A stretch of DNA of 64,000 nt from an uncultured Erythrobacter sp. (GTDB lineage Bacteria; Pseudomonadota; Alphaproteobacteria; Sphingomonadales; Sphingomonadaceae): positions 806,001 through 870,000 of the forward strand of contig CANNBH010000001.1 in assembly GCA_947502815.1 (NCBI GenBank), given 5' to 3'. The position numbers and the translations under genes are program-made. Of the stretch, positions 10,579 through 19,126 are shown piece after piece; position 1 is the stretch's first letter, and the number at the start of each line of letters is the position of its first letter. A model generated the notes under the pieces. It had not been told where the DNA came from. It worked only from the letters and a program-made list of their open reading frames with translations, and made no database searches.

Positions 10579-10610
10579 ATGCGTAACATAGTGCTTTCAA
10601 TAATGCGCAA
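10579..10610. promoter_or_regulatory. paired TTGCGYAA-like motifs upstream of aldehyde dehydrogenase
   Basis: The gap between the lyase stop and the aldehyde dehydrogenase contains ATGCGTAA (10579-10586) and ATGCGCAA (10603-10610), 24 bases apart centre to centre. The same core recurs in the promoter gaps at 18.3, 20.3 and 22.4 kb, suggesting a shared regulator. The binding protein is unknown; the tandem Lrp/AsnC pair and the XRE-type protein in this block are candidates. Confidence 0.4.
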
Positions 10611-10672
10611 AAAGCGGTAAGGGGCTTGTTGGCGCTGCATGGGGAGCGGTGATGGCAGCTAGGGACGGGATA

Positions 10673-12076
10673 ATGGCGGATTACAAATTGCTGATCGATG
10701 GTGCGCTGGTGAATGGCGATGCCGTGCTGGGCATTTCCAACCCGGCCACTGAAGCATGTTTTGCGCAAAGTCCGATAGCTTCCGAAGCGCAGGCTGGCGC
10801 TGCAATATCTGCCGCCAAAAATGCGTTCGCTTCGTGGAGCCACGAAAGCTATGCCGAACGCACCGCGCGGGTTGGAAAGCTTGCCGATGCGATTGAAGCG
10901 CGGGCTGATGATATCGCGCGCTTGCTGGTGCAGGAACAGGGTAAGCCGCTGGGCGAAGCGGCGATGGAGACAGGCGCTGTGCCCGCCTTCATGCGCTATC
11001 TTACGCAGCTTGATCTGGATGCCGCAGTGCTTGATGATAGCGATACGCGCAAGGTTGAGCTGCATCGCCGCCCACTCGGCGTGGTTGCCTGCATCGCTCC
11101 GTGGAATTTCCCGCTATTGACCGGTTGGGCCAAGGTCGCCTTTGCGCTCGCCTCGGGCAATACCGTCGTTCTGAAGCCTGCACCGACAACACCGCTGACT
11201 TCACTTATGATCGGCGCGCTTGCTGTCGACATTTTCCCCGCAGGCGTCATCAATGTCATCACCGACAATAATGACCTTGGCGATTATCTGACGACGCATC
11301 CCGATGTTGCGAAAATCAGCTTTACCGGTTCGACGGTAACCGGGCGTAAAGTGATGGCCAGTGCAGCTTCGGGCATCAAGCGCATCACACTGGAATTGGG
11401 TGGTAATGATGCCGCCGTCGTTCTGCCGGATGTCGATGTGAAGGCAGTGGCGCAGCAATTGTTTGGCTGTGCCATGCTCAATGCCGGACAGGTCTGTATC
11501 GCGGTTAAACGCATTTACGCTCATGAGGATATCTACGACGAACTGTGCGACGAATTGGCCGCTCTGGCCGAATCTGCCATTGTCGATGACGGGCTGAAAC
11601 AGGGCACCCAGATCGGTCCTCTGCAAAACCGCGCGCAGTTCGACAAGGTGCTCGGCTTTATCGAGGATGCCGGACGCGATGGTACCGTTATCGCCGGCGG
11701 AGACGCCATTGATCGCACTGGCCTTTTCATCCGGCCAACTATCGTACGCGATATTGCGGCTGATCATCGGCTAGTGCGCGAGGAGCAGTTTGGCCCGGTG
11801 CTGCCGGTTGTTTGCTTTAACGATCTCAATGTGGCGCTCGAACTGGTCAATGGGACCGAATATGGCCTTGGTGGCTCGATCTGGTCTGCAGACAAGGCGC
11901 GTGCCTATGATCTTGCCAAACAAGTTAATTCAGGGACGGTATGGATCAACAAGCATCTTGATTTCGGCCCCGACATTCCTGTCGCGGGCGCAAAGCAATC
12001 GGGTCTTGGCGCAGAATTCGCGCAGGAAGGTCTGAACGAATTCACGCAGGTGCAGATCATCAACGCAGCGGCCTAG
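10673..12076 (+). CDS. NAD(P)-dependent aldehyde dehydrogenase
   Basis: About 467 residues of the aldehyde dehydrogenase superfamily, oxidising an aldehyde to an acid. Motifs are IAPWNFPLLTGWAKVAFALA, the cofactor loop SFTGSTVTGRKVM, the general-base glutamate in TLELGGNDAAVVLPD, and the nucleophile Cys275 in NAGQVCIAVKR. EEQFGPVLPVVCF follows near the C-terminus. Two starts are possible. ATG 10673 (MADYKLLIDG) aligns with relatives and has AGGGACGGG upstream; ATG 10652 would add seven residues and has GGGGAG upstream. It precedes the quinohaemoprotein alcohol dehydrogenase by about 95 bases, so the pair probably converts an alcohol to an acid through the aldehyde. Confidence 0.9.
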   Translation: MADYKLLIDGALVNGDAVLGISNPATEACFAQSPIASEAQAGAAISAAKNAFASWSHESYAERTARVGKLADAIEARADDIARLLVQEQGKPLGEAAMETGAVPAFMRYLTQLDLDAAVLDDSDTRKVELHRRPLGVVACIAPWNFPLLTGWAKVAFALASGNTVVLKPAPTTPLTSLMIGALAVDIFPAGVINVITDNNDLGDYLTTHPDVAKISFTGSTVTGRKVMASAASGIKRITLELGGNDAAVVLPDVDVKAVAQQLFGCAMLNAGQVCIAVKRIYAHEDIYDELCDELAALAESAIVDDGLKQGTQIGPLQNRAQFDKVLGFIEDAGRDGTVIAGGDAIDRTGLFIRPTIVRDIAADHRLVREEQFGPVLPVVCFNDLNVALELVNGTEYGLGGSIWSADKARAYDLAKQVNSGTVWINKHLDFGPDIPVAGAKQSGLGAEFAQEGLNEFTQVQIINAAA

Positions 12077-12171
12077 GACACACCGTACTACGGTGTTGTA
12101 TCAGGCAGCATAATCGGCGGTGCGTCGCGTAGGCAGCACAGAGCCGGAAAATCCAAATGGGATCGGGGAAA

Positions 12172-14289
12172 ATGAAATTCATCGCAATCGCAATGCTCTG
12201 GGTCAGCGCCATCGGCCTTGCAGGCTGCGGAGATTCCAGAAATGCGCAGGGCGACACGCGGGCGCGGCTGCTTGCCGCACAAACGCAGAGCGATAACTGG
12301 CTAACGCATGGCCGCGATTATTCCGAAACGCGCCACAGCCCGTTGACCCAGGTCACTGCCGAAAATGTGGGCGAGCTGGGCATCGCCTGGTATCACGATC
12401 TCGATACCTCGCGCGGACAGGAAGCCACGCCGCTGATCGTCGATGGCATCATGTACACTACCAGCGCCTGGTCAAAGGTGCAGAGCTTTGATGCGGTGAC
12501 AGGCGAATTGCTGTGGCAATATGATCCGGAAGTGCCTGGCGAGGCGGCGGCCAATGCGTGCTGCGATGTGGTCAATCGCGGCGTGGCCTATTGGAATGGC
12601 AAGGTCGTGTTCGGGACGCTTGACGGCCGGCTTATCGCGCTTGACGGCAATACAGGCGAGCCAGTTTGGACCACTATGACGGTTGATCCCGACTTTCCCT
12701 ACACGATCACGGGCGCGCCGCGCATTATCGATGGCCATGTGATTATCGGCAATGGCGGCGCGGAAATGGGGGTGCGTGGCTATGTCAGCGCGTATAAAGT
12801 GGAGACAGGCGAAAAGGTTTGGCGGTTTTATACCGTGCCGGGCGAACCCGGCAAAGTCGATGGCGAAGTCTCCGATGCAGTGCTGGCTGAGGCCACCGAA
12901 ACATGGAATGGGGACTGGTGGCAGGCTGAACATGGCTATGGTGGCGGCACGGTGTGGGACTCGATGGCCTATGATCCCGAGCTTGATCTGCTTTATGTCG
13001 GCGTTGGCAATGGTTCGACCTGGAACCAGTCCATCCGCAGCGAAGGCGAAGGAGACAATCTGTTCGTCGCCTCGATGCTCGCATTGCGGCCTTCGACGGG
13101 CGAATATGTCTGGCACTTTCAGCATACGCCCGGCGATCAATGGGATTATACCAGCACCCAACACATGATCCTGGCCGATCTGGTGATCGAAGGCGCGATG
13201 CGGCCCGTTATCATGCAAGCGCCCAAGAACGGGTTCTTCTTTGTGCTTGACCGGGAAACGGGCGAATTGCTGTCCGCCGATCCCTATACGCCTGTCACTT
13301 GGGCCACGGGATATGATCTGGAAACAGGTCGTCCACAGATCAACCCGGCGGCGATGTATTCGCAGGACAATTCGGTCTGGGCTTCGATGCCGGGCGCATT
13401 TGGTGGCCATAACTGGCAGCCTATGGCGTTCAACCCTGATACCGGGCTGGTTTATATCCCTGAGCAGCAGATCGGCTTTGCTTACAAGGGTGACGAGAAT
13501 TACGAGGCGAATGCCATAGGTATCAATCTCGGCCTCGATCTGAGTGTGGCCGACCTGCCTGATGATCCCGCTGTGCAGGCGGCGGTGCGTCAGACTGTGA
13601 AGGGCAATCTCGTCGCGTGGGATCCAGTCAAACGCGAGCAGGTGTGGAGCGCGCCGCATGTGAGCGGATGGAATGGCGGAGTGCTCTCGACCGCTGGAAA
13701 TCTGGTTTTCCAAGGCGATTCCACGGGCATGTTCAGCGCCTATGACGCGGCCAGCGGCGAACGGTTGTGGTCGCATGATCTGCAAACCGGCATCATCGCC
13801 GCCCCTGTCACCTGGGCGCGTGATGGCGTGCAATATGTGACTGTTGTTGCGGGTTGGGGCGGGGCCTATCCGATGCTCATGGGCGGGCTTAGCTGGAACG
13901 ATGGCGCGCCCGTTGCCAATCGCAGCCGCGTGATCACGTTCAAGCTGGGCGGCGACAGAGCGCTCCCTAATGCCGAGCCGATGCTGGCGCGCGATCTGGT
14001 GGCGGTGACCGATATGGCCGATGCTGCCACGATCAAGGCGGGCCAGATGCTTTACAATCGCAATTGTATCGCCTGCCACGGTGGCGGCGCAGTCAGTGGC
14101 GGGACCGTGCCCGATCTGCGCATGTCCCCTTCCTTGACGGATGCGCGGGTATGGCATGCGATTGTGATGGAAGGCGCATTGACCGGAAATGGCATGGTCG
14201 CCTTCGACAAGAATATCGATCGCGAGGAGTCCGAGGCAATCAGACACTTCGTGGCGGATCGGGCGCGCATTGCGCTGGCTGCTCAATAG
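12172..14289 (+). CDS. PQQ-dependent quinohaemoprotein alcohol dehydrogenase, putative lipoprotein
   Basis: A 705-residue periplasmic alcohol dehydrogenase. The eight-bladed propeller region has the vicinal disulfide Cys130-Cys131 (NACCDVVNRG), repeated tryptophan-docking segments (TGELLWQYDP, TGEKVWRFYT, SGERLWSHDL) and NGNG/GNGG loops typical of type II enzymes. A C-terminal cytochrome c domain carries the haem site C632-I-A-C635-H636. The N-terminus MKFIAIAMLWVSAIGLAGCGDS has a good lipobox (LAGC), so this copy may be membrane-anchored, whereas type II enzymes are usually soluble. ATG 12172 is chosen because GGGGAAA lies just upstream. PQQ synthesis genes are not in the window. It oxidises primary or secondary alcohols of unknown identity. 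Confidence 0.92.
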   Translation: MKFIAIAMLWVSAIGLAGCGDSRNAQGDTRARLLAAQTQSDNWLTHGRDYSETRHSPLTQVTAENVGELGIAWYHDLDTSRGQEATPLIVDGIMYTTSAWSKVQSFDAVTGELLWQYDPEVPGEAAANACCDVVNRGVAYWNGKVVFGTLDGRLIALDGNTGEPVWTTMTVDPDFPYTITGAPRIIDGHVIIGNGGAEMGVRGYVSAYKVETGEKVWRFYTVPGEPGKVDGEVSDAVLAEATETWNGDWWQAEHGYGGGTVWDSMAYDPELDLLYVGVGNGSTWNQSIRSEGEGDNLFVASMLALRPSTGEYVWHFQHTPGDQWDYTSTQHMILADLVIEGAMRPVIMQAPKNGFFFVLDRETGELLSADPYTPVTWATGYDLETGRPQINPAAMYSQDNSVWASMPGAFGGHNWQPMAFNPDTGLVYIPEQQIGFAYKGDENYEANAIGINLGLDLSVADLPDDPAVQAAVRQTVKGNLVAWDPVKREQVWSAPHVSGWNGGVLSTAGNLVFQGDSTGMFSAYDAASGERLWSHDLQTGIIAAPVTWARDGVQYVTVVAGWGGAYPMLMGGLSWNDGAPVANRSRVITFKLGGDRALPNAEPMLARDLVAVTDMADAATIKAGQMLYNRNCIACHGGGAVSGGTVPDLRMSPSLTDARVWHAIVMEGALTGNGMVAFDKNIDREESEAIRHFVADRARIALAAQ

Positions 14290-14427
14290 CGGTCACAAGC
14301 TCATCCGGCAGGCGCTGCACTTAGTCTAGGAACTTTAGACTAGCTGTCTTTTCAGGTCTTATATTAGGCGATCTTTAGGACTGGGTATGCCAAACGGACG
14401 GCAAAGCAGCCTTCAATCTTCACAGTC

Positions 14428-14455
14428 CGGGCAGGCTCGGCGCCGAGCCTGCCCG
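14428..14455. terminator. perfect 28-base palindrome between convergent genes (possible bidirectional terminator)
   Basis: Two 14-base arms, CGGGCAGGCTCGGC and its exact complement, abut with no separate loop, in the 182-base gap between the converging alcohol dehydrogenase and SCP-2 genes. The position suits transcription termination in both directions. No strong T-run follows on either strand, so efficiency and even function are uncertain. Confidence 0.5.
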
Positions 14456-14471
14456 TCTGAGCGTCCTTTAT

Positions 14472-14771
14472 TCAGCCCAAAACCTTGTTGAGCTGCATGA
14501 CAAGGCCCAAGTCGCCGGAAATCTTGATATCGCCCTTCATCATGGCGACTTGCGGGCTGACTGCGCCAGTGCTGATTTGCGAAAACGTATCAAGCGATGT
14601 CGCAATAGTCGTATCCGTGTCGGCGGGCGTATTGTCGACAACCGTTGGTGACTGCGTATCGTCGATACGCACCACACCATCATCGCCAAAATCGAACTTT
14701 ACCGATTTGCTAAGGCCGGCATCATCGCCAACACGCGCACGCATGCCTTCGGTAATTTCTTCAAGCGTCAT
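14472..14771 (-). CDS. SCP-2 sterol-transfer family protein
   Basis: A 99-residue single-domain protein of the SCP2 fold. The family pattern is visible in VKFDFGDDGVVRIDD, a strand pair followed by DTTIATSLDTFSQISTGAVSP, and the closing helix region MMKGDIKISGDLGLVMQLNKVL. Such proteins bind sterols, acyl-CoAs or other hydrophobic molecules in the cytoplasm. It lies 13 bases downstream of the KstD-like flavoprotein gene on the same strand and probably carries that enzyme's hydrophobic substrate or an acyl-CoA intermediate (inference). Confidence 0.85.
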   Translation of the reverse strand: MTLEEITEGMRARVGDDAGLSKSVKFDFGDDGVVRIDDTQSPTVVDNTPADTDTTIATSLDTFSQISTGAVSPQVAMMKGDIKISGDLGLVMQLNKVLG

Positions 14772-14784
14772 ACTATTTTCCTTT

Positions 14785-16506
14785 TCAAGTCACGGTTTGT
14801 AGTTCGGTGTCGAGCTGCCCGAGCGCATGGCGCACGGCCAGATAGCCAAATGTCATTGCGGGACCGATCGTCACGCCAGCGCCTGGATAGGTCTGTCCCA
14901 TGATCGAAGCCGAGCTATTGCCGACAGCGTAAAGCCCGGCGATAGGATCGCCATTGTCATCAATGGCCTGTCCATGGGTGTTGATGGTCACACCGCCCTT
15001 GGTTCCGATGTCTCCCGGAAACACCTTGAACGCATAAAAGGGCGGCGTATCGATGGGTGCGAGGCAGGGATTGGGGGTTACTGTGGCATCACCATAAAGG
15101 CGCTCATAATCATTGCCGCCCTTGCCAAAATCTTCATCGACCCCGCTTTGCGCATAGCGGCGCATACGGTTTTGCGTTTCCTCAAGCCCCTGTGCATCAA
15201 TTCCCGTCATAGCGGCAAGTTCGGCCAGGGTGTCCGCCTTGTATACGATCTGCTTGATCGCATCGCACCATTTTCTGTCGGGAGATACGCTGCCGGGAAG
15301 CAGCGGCCCGATCTGATAATTCTTGCGCGCGCGGCTGTCGAAAATGATCCACCCCTGATCGTCATGCTGCGACAGATTGCGCCCTGTCTCATCGTAGTTG
15401 ATCGCCTCGTTGAGGAAGCGGTGTCCGGTGCTGTCGACGATATACACGCCGGGCGAAGCGCGGCCGGTAAACAGGATAATGGCCTGTGCATCGCCGGGCA
15501 TGCGCACACTGGGAGCATACCACGCAGCATCCATATTGCCGAGCGTAGCGCCAATGTCTTTGGCGGCGGTAATGGCATCGCCGGTATTGTGGCCCGGTGT
15601 GCCGCTCCATTCGGAATGGCTGCGCCCGGTGAGATATTGCTCGCGCATGGTATCATTGTGCTCAAATCCGCCTGCGGCCAGAACAATCCCGCGCCGCGCG
15701 ATGATCCGCCGTTTGCCTTCCGGTGTGGTTACGATCGCAGAGCGGGTCGCGCCATCCTCTTTCTCAAGCTCTTCAAGCGCAGTGTTGAGCATTGGCTTCA
15801 CACCCCGCTGCTTGAGTGCATAAAGCGAGCGGCCAATAAGCGCATTGCCAAGCGTGAGACGGCGATGTCGTTTCGTCTTCAACCGGAAGGGCAGATCGAG
15901 ATAGTAGGATGCGAACAGACGCGGAAAAACCCATCGCCAGCCTGGCAACTTCGCCGTCATCGTAGCCGCTTCGCCCATAGTCAGGGTAAATCCGAAAATC
16001 ACGGTCTGGGGATGTGGGGCACGCACAGTGGCAAAGTCTTCACCCAGTAAGCCCGCATCAAATGGCACGGGATCAAGGCTGCGCAAACGTTTGCGCGCAC
16101 CGGGAAGGTCGGGATAATAATCGGCGTATTCGCCTGCGATAAATCGGATATCGGCGTGGTCCTCGACAAAGCGCATCATTTCCGGGGCTCGGGCAACATA
16201 GGTTTCCAGATGCTCACGTGATGCCCGCTCGCCAATGCAGGTCATCAGATATTCAACGGCCATTTCGGGATCATCGGTTTCACCCTGTTCGGTAATAAGA
16301 TGGCTATTGGGCACCCATATACCGCCGCCCGATGTGGCACTGGTACCGCCGACCTTGTCCGATTTTTCGATAACGATGACGTCTGCGCCAAGCTCGCGCG
16401 CCGTGATAGCCGCGCACAGTCCGCCCGCGCCCGATCCCACCACAAGGATATCGGTTACCAGCGTTTCGAGCATATCATCCGATGGCAGCGATGTTTGTCT
16501 ATTCAT
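14785..16506 (-). CDS. FAD-dependent 3-ketosteroid dehydrogenase-like flavoprotein
   Basis: This 573-residue protein has the FAD-binding Rossmann motif DILVVGSGAGGLCAAITA near residue 18 and SGGGIWVPNS. Its C-terminal segment, LYAVGNSSASIMGQTYPGAG followed by VTIGPAMTFGYLA, closely resembles the KstD/3-oxosteroid 1-dehydrogenase family, including the glycine-rich stretch after the catalytic tyrosine. The reaction would be desaturation of a ring next to a ketone. It is the middle gene of a leftward group (BVMO, this gene, SCP-2), with 77 bases separating it from the monooxygenase. GGGAAAGA precedes the start. A steroid substrate is suggested but other cyclic 3-keto compounds are possible. Confidence 0.87.
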   Translation of the reverse strand: MNRQTSLPSDDMLETLVTDILVVGSGAGGLCAAITARELGADVIVIEKSDKVGGTSATSGGGIWVPNSHLITEQGETDDPEMAVEYLMTCIGERASREHLETYVARAPEMMRFVEDHADIRFIAGEYADYYPDLPGARKRLRSLDPVPFDAGLLGEDFATVRAPHPQTVIFGFTLTMGEAATMTAKLPGWRWVFPRLFASYYLDLPFRLKTKRHRRLTLGNALIGRSLYALKQRGVKPMLNTALEELEKEDGATRSAIVTTPEGKRRIIARRGIVLAAGGFEHNDTMREQYLTGRSHSEWSGTPGHNTGDAITAAKDIGATLGNMDAAWYAPSVRMPGDAQAIILFTGRASPGVYIVDSTGHRFLNEAINYDETGRNLSQHDDQGWIIFDSRARKNYQIGPLLPGSVSPDRKWCDAIKQIVYKADTLAELAAMTGIDAQGLEETQNRMRRYAQSGVDEDFGKGGNDYERLYGDATVTPNPCLAPIDTPPFYAFKVFPGDIGTKGGVTINTHGQAIDDNGDPIAGLYAVGNSSASIMGQTYPGAGVTIGPAMTFGYLAVRHALGQLDTELQTVT

Positions 16507-16583
16507 ATCATTCTTTCCCTGCGGACCAGGCGCGACATGGGTTGGCTCCCGTCCCAGCCTGCGGCATTGCGCTGCCTACGCTT

Positions 16584-18050
16584 TCAAGCCGCTTTGGCGC
16601 CGATCAGTTCGTAGTCCTCAAACCTCGGTTCCTGCATTGCCTCGATGAATTTGTCATAGCCCCAAGGCCAGGAGATCGGGACGCCGGTTTTGTCAAGATA
16701 CCAGCTGGTGCAGCCTGAGCCGAACACGCTGTTTCGCGCAGCGGCGATGCGTTTCTCTTCAAAGGCGGCAAGGGCGCCCTCACTGGCGGCGATGCCATCC
16801 GCCTCGGACTTGATCGTTTCTTCGATCAATGCCTTAATATAGACCCATTGCCGCTCAGCAACATCGATCAGCGAGAAATTGCCCACCGGTGACGAAGGGC
16901 CGTTCATCATGAAGAAATTGGGAAAGCTGGGGATCGAAATGGCGTAATAGGCCTTGCACCGTTCTTCCCAGACATCTTCCAGATCAATGCCATCAACGCC
17001 CTTGACCAGGGTCGGACGGATAAAGCGATCAGTATGAAAGCCTGTCGCAAACGCAAGCACGTCTAGGTGATGGTGTTTCCCATCCTTGTCGATGACGCCA
17101 TCTGGCACAACCTTATCAATACCGCATACGATGGTTTGGACATTGGGCTTTTGCGCTGCCTCGTAATAAGTTGCTGAATAGACAAGCCGTTTACAGGCCG
17201 CCTTGTATGTAGGTGTGAGTTTCTGGCGTAGCTCGGGATCGGTGACCGACTGTTCGAGATTGGCGCGGCAATAGTCTTCAATTGCCTGCATTTCAGGCGA
17301 ATTCGCGTCCGCGATACCGGTTGTAAAACGGTTGACCGAATCGATAAATTCCGGATCGGTGACAATCGCCTCGATCTCTTCGGGATTTTCACGAAAACGT
17401 GCGCGATCTTCGTCGCTGTAGGCGAACGTTGGCACTGGCATGATCCATTGCGGACTGCGCTGGAAATGCACAACATCATGCCCGTCAAGACCAAGCCGGG
17501 TTGCCATTTGAATACCGGTCGAGCCATTGCCGATAATGCCGATGCGTTTGCCAGTCAGATCAACGCTGGTGTCCCAGCGCGCAGAATGCATCGCCGGCCC
17601 GGAAAAGCTGTTGAGGCCGGGAACATCAGGCCATTTGGGATAGTGCAGCACTCCGGTGGCTGCGATCACAAACTGGGCTTCGCTGCATTCGCCGTCAGCA
17701 GTTTCTATTATGTAATGATCGCCGTCCCATTCGAGGCGTTTGACCTCGCTGTTGAAACGGATCAGAGGACGGACATCATAATCATCAACGATTTTCTCGA
17801 AATAGTCCTGAATTTCCGGGCCGGGCGCATGATAGGCGCTCCAGTCCGGATTGCGCGCAAAGGCATAGGTATAGCAATGTGCAGGCACATCACAGGTCAG
17901 CCCCGGATAATTGTTGTCTCGCCAGGTGCCGCCGATCCGGTCGGCTTTTTCATAGATGGTAATATCCTCAAAGCCCGCCTCTCGCAGCTTAATCGCTGCG
18001 AGAATACCGGACATGCCTGCCCCGATGATTGTAAATGTATGACCCATCAT
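16584..18050 (-). CDS. Baeyer-Villiger-type flavin monooxygenase
   Basis: The 488-residue protein has two dinucleotide-binding motifs, GAGMSG (residues 10-15) for FAD and GNGSTG for NADPH. Between them lies the exact Baeyer-Villiger fingerprint FxGxxxHxxxW as FSGPAMHSARW (149-159), which separates these enzymes from other flavin monooxygenases. It inserts oxygen beside a ketone to give an ester or lactone. Two ATGs are adjacent (18050 and 18047) after GAGAGG; the second has the better spacing. It faces the SDR gene across a 290-base gap, so a ketone formed by the SDR could be the substrate here (inference). Confidence 0.92.
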   Translation of the reverse strand: MMGHTFTIIGAGMSGILAAIKLREAGFEDITIYEKADRIGGTWRDNNYPGLTCDVPAHCYTYAFARNPDWSAYHAPGPEIQDYFEKIVDDYDVRPLIRFNSEVKRLEWDGDHYIIETADGECSEAQFVIAATGVLHYPKWPDVPGLNSFSGPAMHSARWDTSVDLTGKRIGIIGNGSTGIQMATRLGLDGHDVVHFQRSPQWIMPVPTFAYSDEDRARFRENPEEIEAIVTDPEFIDSVNRFTTGIADANSPEMQAIEDYCRANLEQSVTDPELRQKLTPTYKAACKRLVYSATYYEAAQKPNVQTIVCGIDKVVPDGVIDKDGKHHHLDVLAFATGFHTDRFIRPTLVKGVDGIDLEDVWEERCKAYYAISIPSFPNFFMMNGPSSPVGNFSLIDVAERQWVYIKALIEETIKSEADGIAASEGALAAFEEKRIAAARNSVFGSGCTSWYLDKTGVPISWPWGYDKFIEAMQEPRFEDYELIGAKAA

Positions 18051-18240
18051 GCCTCTCGCTAAATTTCGTGCGGGAGTGGTGCGGCCTTCGGCAGCAGATA
18101 AGCGATGCGCCCTATCGACATTGCAGCCGATATGCGAAAATAACTTTTCTGCTGACAGTTCGACCCTCTCCCATATTTCATCCTAGGCAGACCAAGCAAT
18201 CACTACGGCCCATTATCCTGAATGACATTCATCGTTTCCA

Positions 18241-18313
18241 TAAAGCGTAAAATCTGTCAAATGTAAATACGCAAATCTAATTGAATCATTGCATAAAGCA
18301 TCAATTTGCGCAA
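18241..18313. promoter_or_regulatory. TTGCGYAA-like motif cluster in BVMO/SDR divergent promoter
   Basis: The divergent gap 18051-18340 is AT-rich on its SDR side. It carries TACGCAAA (18268-18275, the reverse of TTTGCGTA) and the perfect palindrome TTGCGCAA (18306-18313), 38 bases apart. A weaker AAGCGTAA sits at 18243-18250 and TATGCGAA near 18131. The same core is found upstream of neighbouring genes of the block, consistent with common control. Confidence 0.45.
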
Positions 18314-18340
18314 TAATAAGCTACTACAGGAGAGGGTGCT

Positions 18341-19084
18341 ATGGAACTTGCGGGAAAAACAATTCTGGTTACCGGTGCGGCTTCGGGTATTGGCCGCGCT
18401 ACCGCTATCAAGCTTACGGAGGCCGGGGCCAATGTCATCATCGCCGACATCAATGCAGATGGCCTTGATGAAACTGCAGCGATGCTACCCAAGCCTGCAC
18501 AGGTTAAACTTTTTGACGCGAGCGATTACGAATCGTGCGCCGCGTTGATCGATTCCGTTGCGCAAGATGGGCTCGACGCGCTGTGCAATGTGTCAGGCAT
18601 TCTCAAGTGGGGGCCATCGGATACATTCAGCATGGCCGACTTCGACGCAGTCATGCAGATCAATGCAGGCTCGGTCTTTGCGCTTTGCCAGGCGGCCATG
18701 CCGCATTTGGTCAAAAGCAGGGGCAGTATTGTCAATACTTCTTCCATAGCTGGGCTTGCTGGGCTCGCCTACACCGTTGCCTATTCCGCATCAAAGCACG
18801 CCGTGCTTGCGATTACGAAAGGCCTGGCCATCGAGTTTGCCAAGCGCGGGGTGCGCGTCAATGCGATTTGTCCCGGTGTTGTCAATACACCGATGGTGCA
18901 TACTATGATGGAGCCCCCGCAAGACGTCGATATGGACCTGATCATGAGCAATGCGCCCAAGCTAGAAGACGGCGCCTGCGATCCAGAGGATATCGCCAAT
19001 ATGTTCGCCTATCTCATCGGCGACAAAGCGGCAAAAATCACCGGGGCGCATTTCGTGATCGATGGCGGTCAGATGGCGGGGTGA
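18341..19084 (+). CDS. short-chain dehydrogenase/reductase (SDR)
   Basis: A classical 247-residue SDR. The cofactor loop is TGAASGIGRA near residue 11. D35-IN (residues 35-37) after the second strand suggests NAD rather than NADP preference. NVSG, the catalytic serine in NTSSIAG and the YSASK tetrad segment follow, with CPGVVNTPMV as the usual substrate-loop start. GGAGAGGG lies eight bases before the ATG. It is alone on the plus strand between leftward genes. Hydroxysteroid or terpene-alcohol dehydrogenase activity feeding the monooxygenase is plausible from context only. Confidence 0.9.
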   Translation: MELAGKTILVTGAASGIGRATAIKLTEAGANVIIADINADGLDETAAMLPKPAQVKLFDASDYESCAALIDSVAQDGLDALCNVSGILKWGPSDTFSMADFDAVMQINAGSVFALCQAAMPHLVKSRGSIVNTSSIAGLAGLAYTVAYSASKHAVLAITKGLAIEFAKRGVRVNAICPGVVNTPMVHTMMEPPQDVDMDLIMSNAPKLEDGACDPEDIANMFAYLIGDKAAKITGAHFVIDGGQMAG

Positions 19085-19126
19085 GCCGCCCCCGGACCTG
19101 ACGTGGAATCAGTCGGGCGCTCTTCG

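Noticed and set aside
12472..14286. Long antisense reading frame (604 codons) opposite the PQQ alcohol dehydrogenase
   Set aside because: It mirrors a high-GC gene with strong codon bias; the translation is rich in His, Arg and Gly and has no family motifs, while the plus-strand gene is fully supported.
14827..16050. Antisense frame of 407 codons opposite the KstD-like gene
   Set aside because: Same mirror effect; low-complexity composition and no ribosome-binding site.
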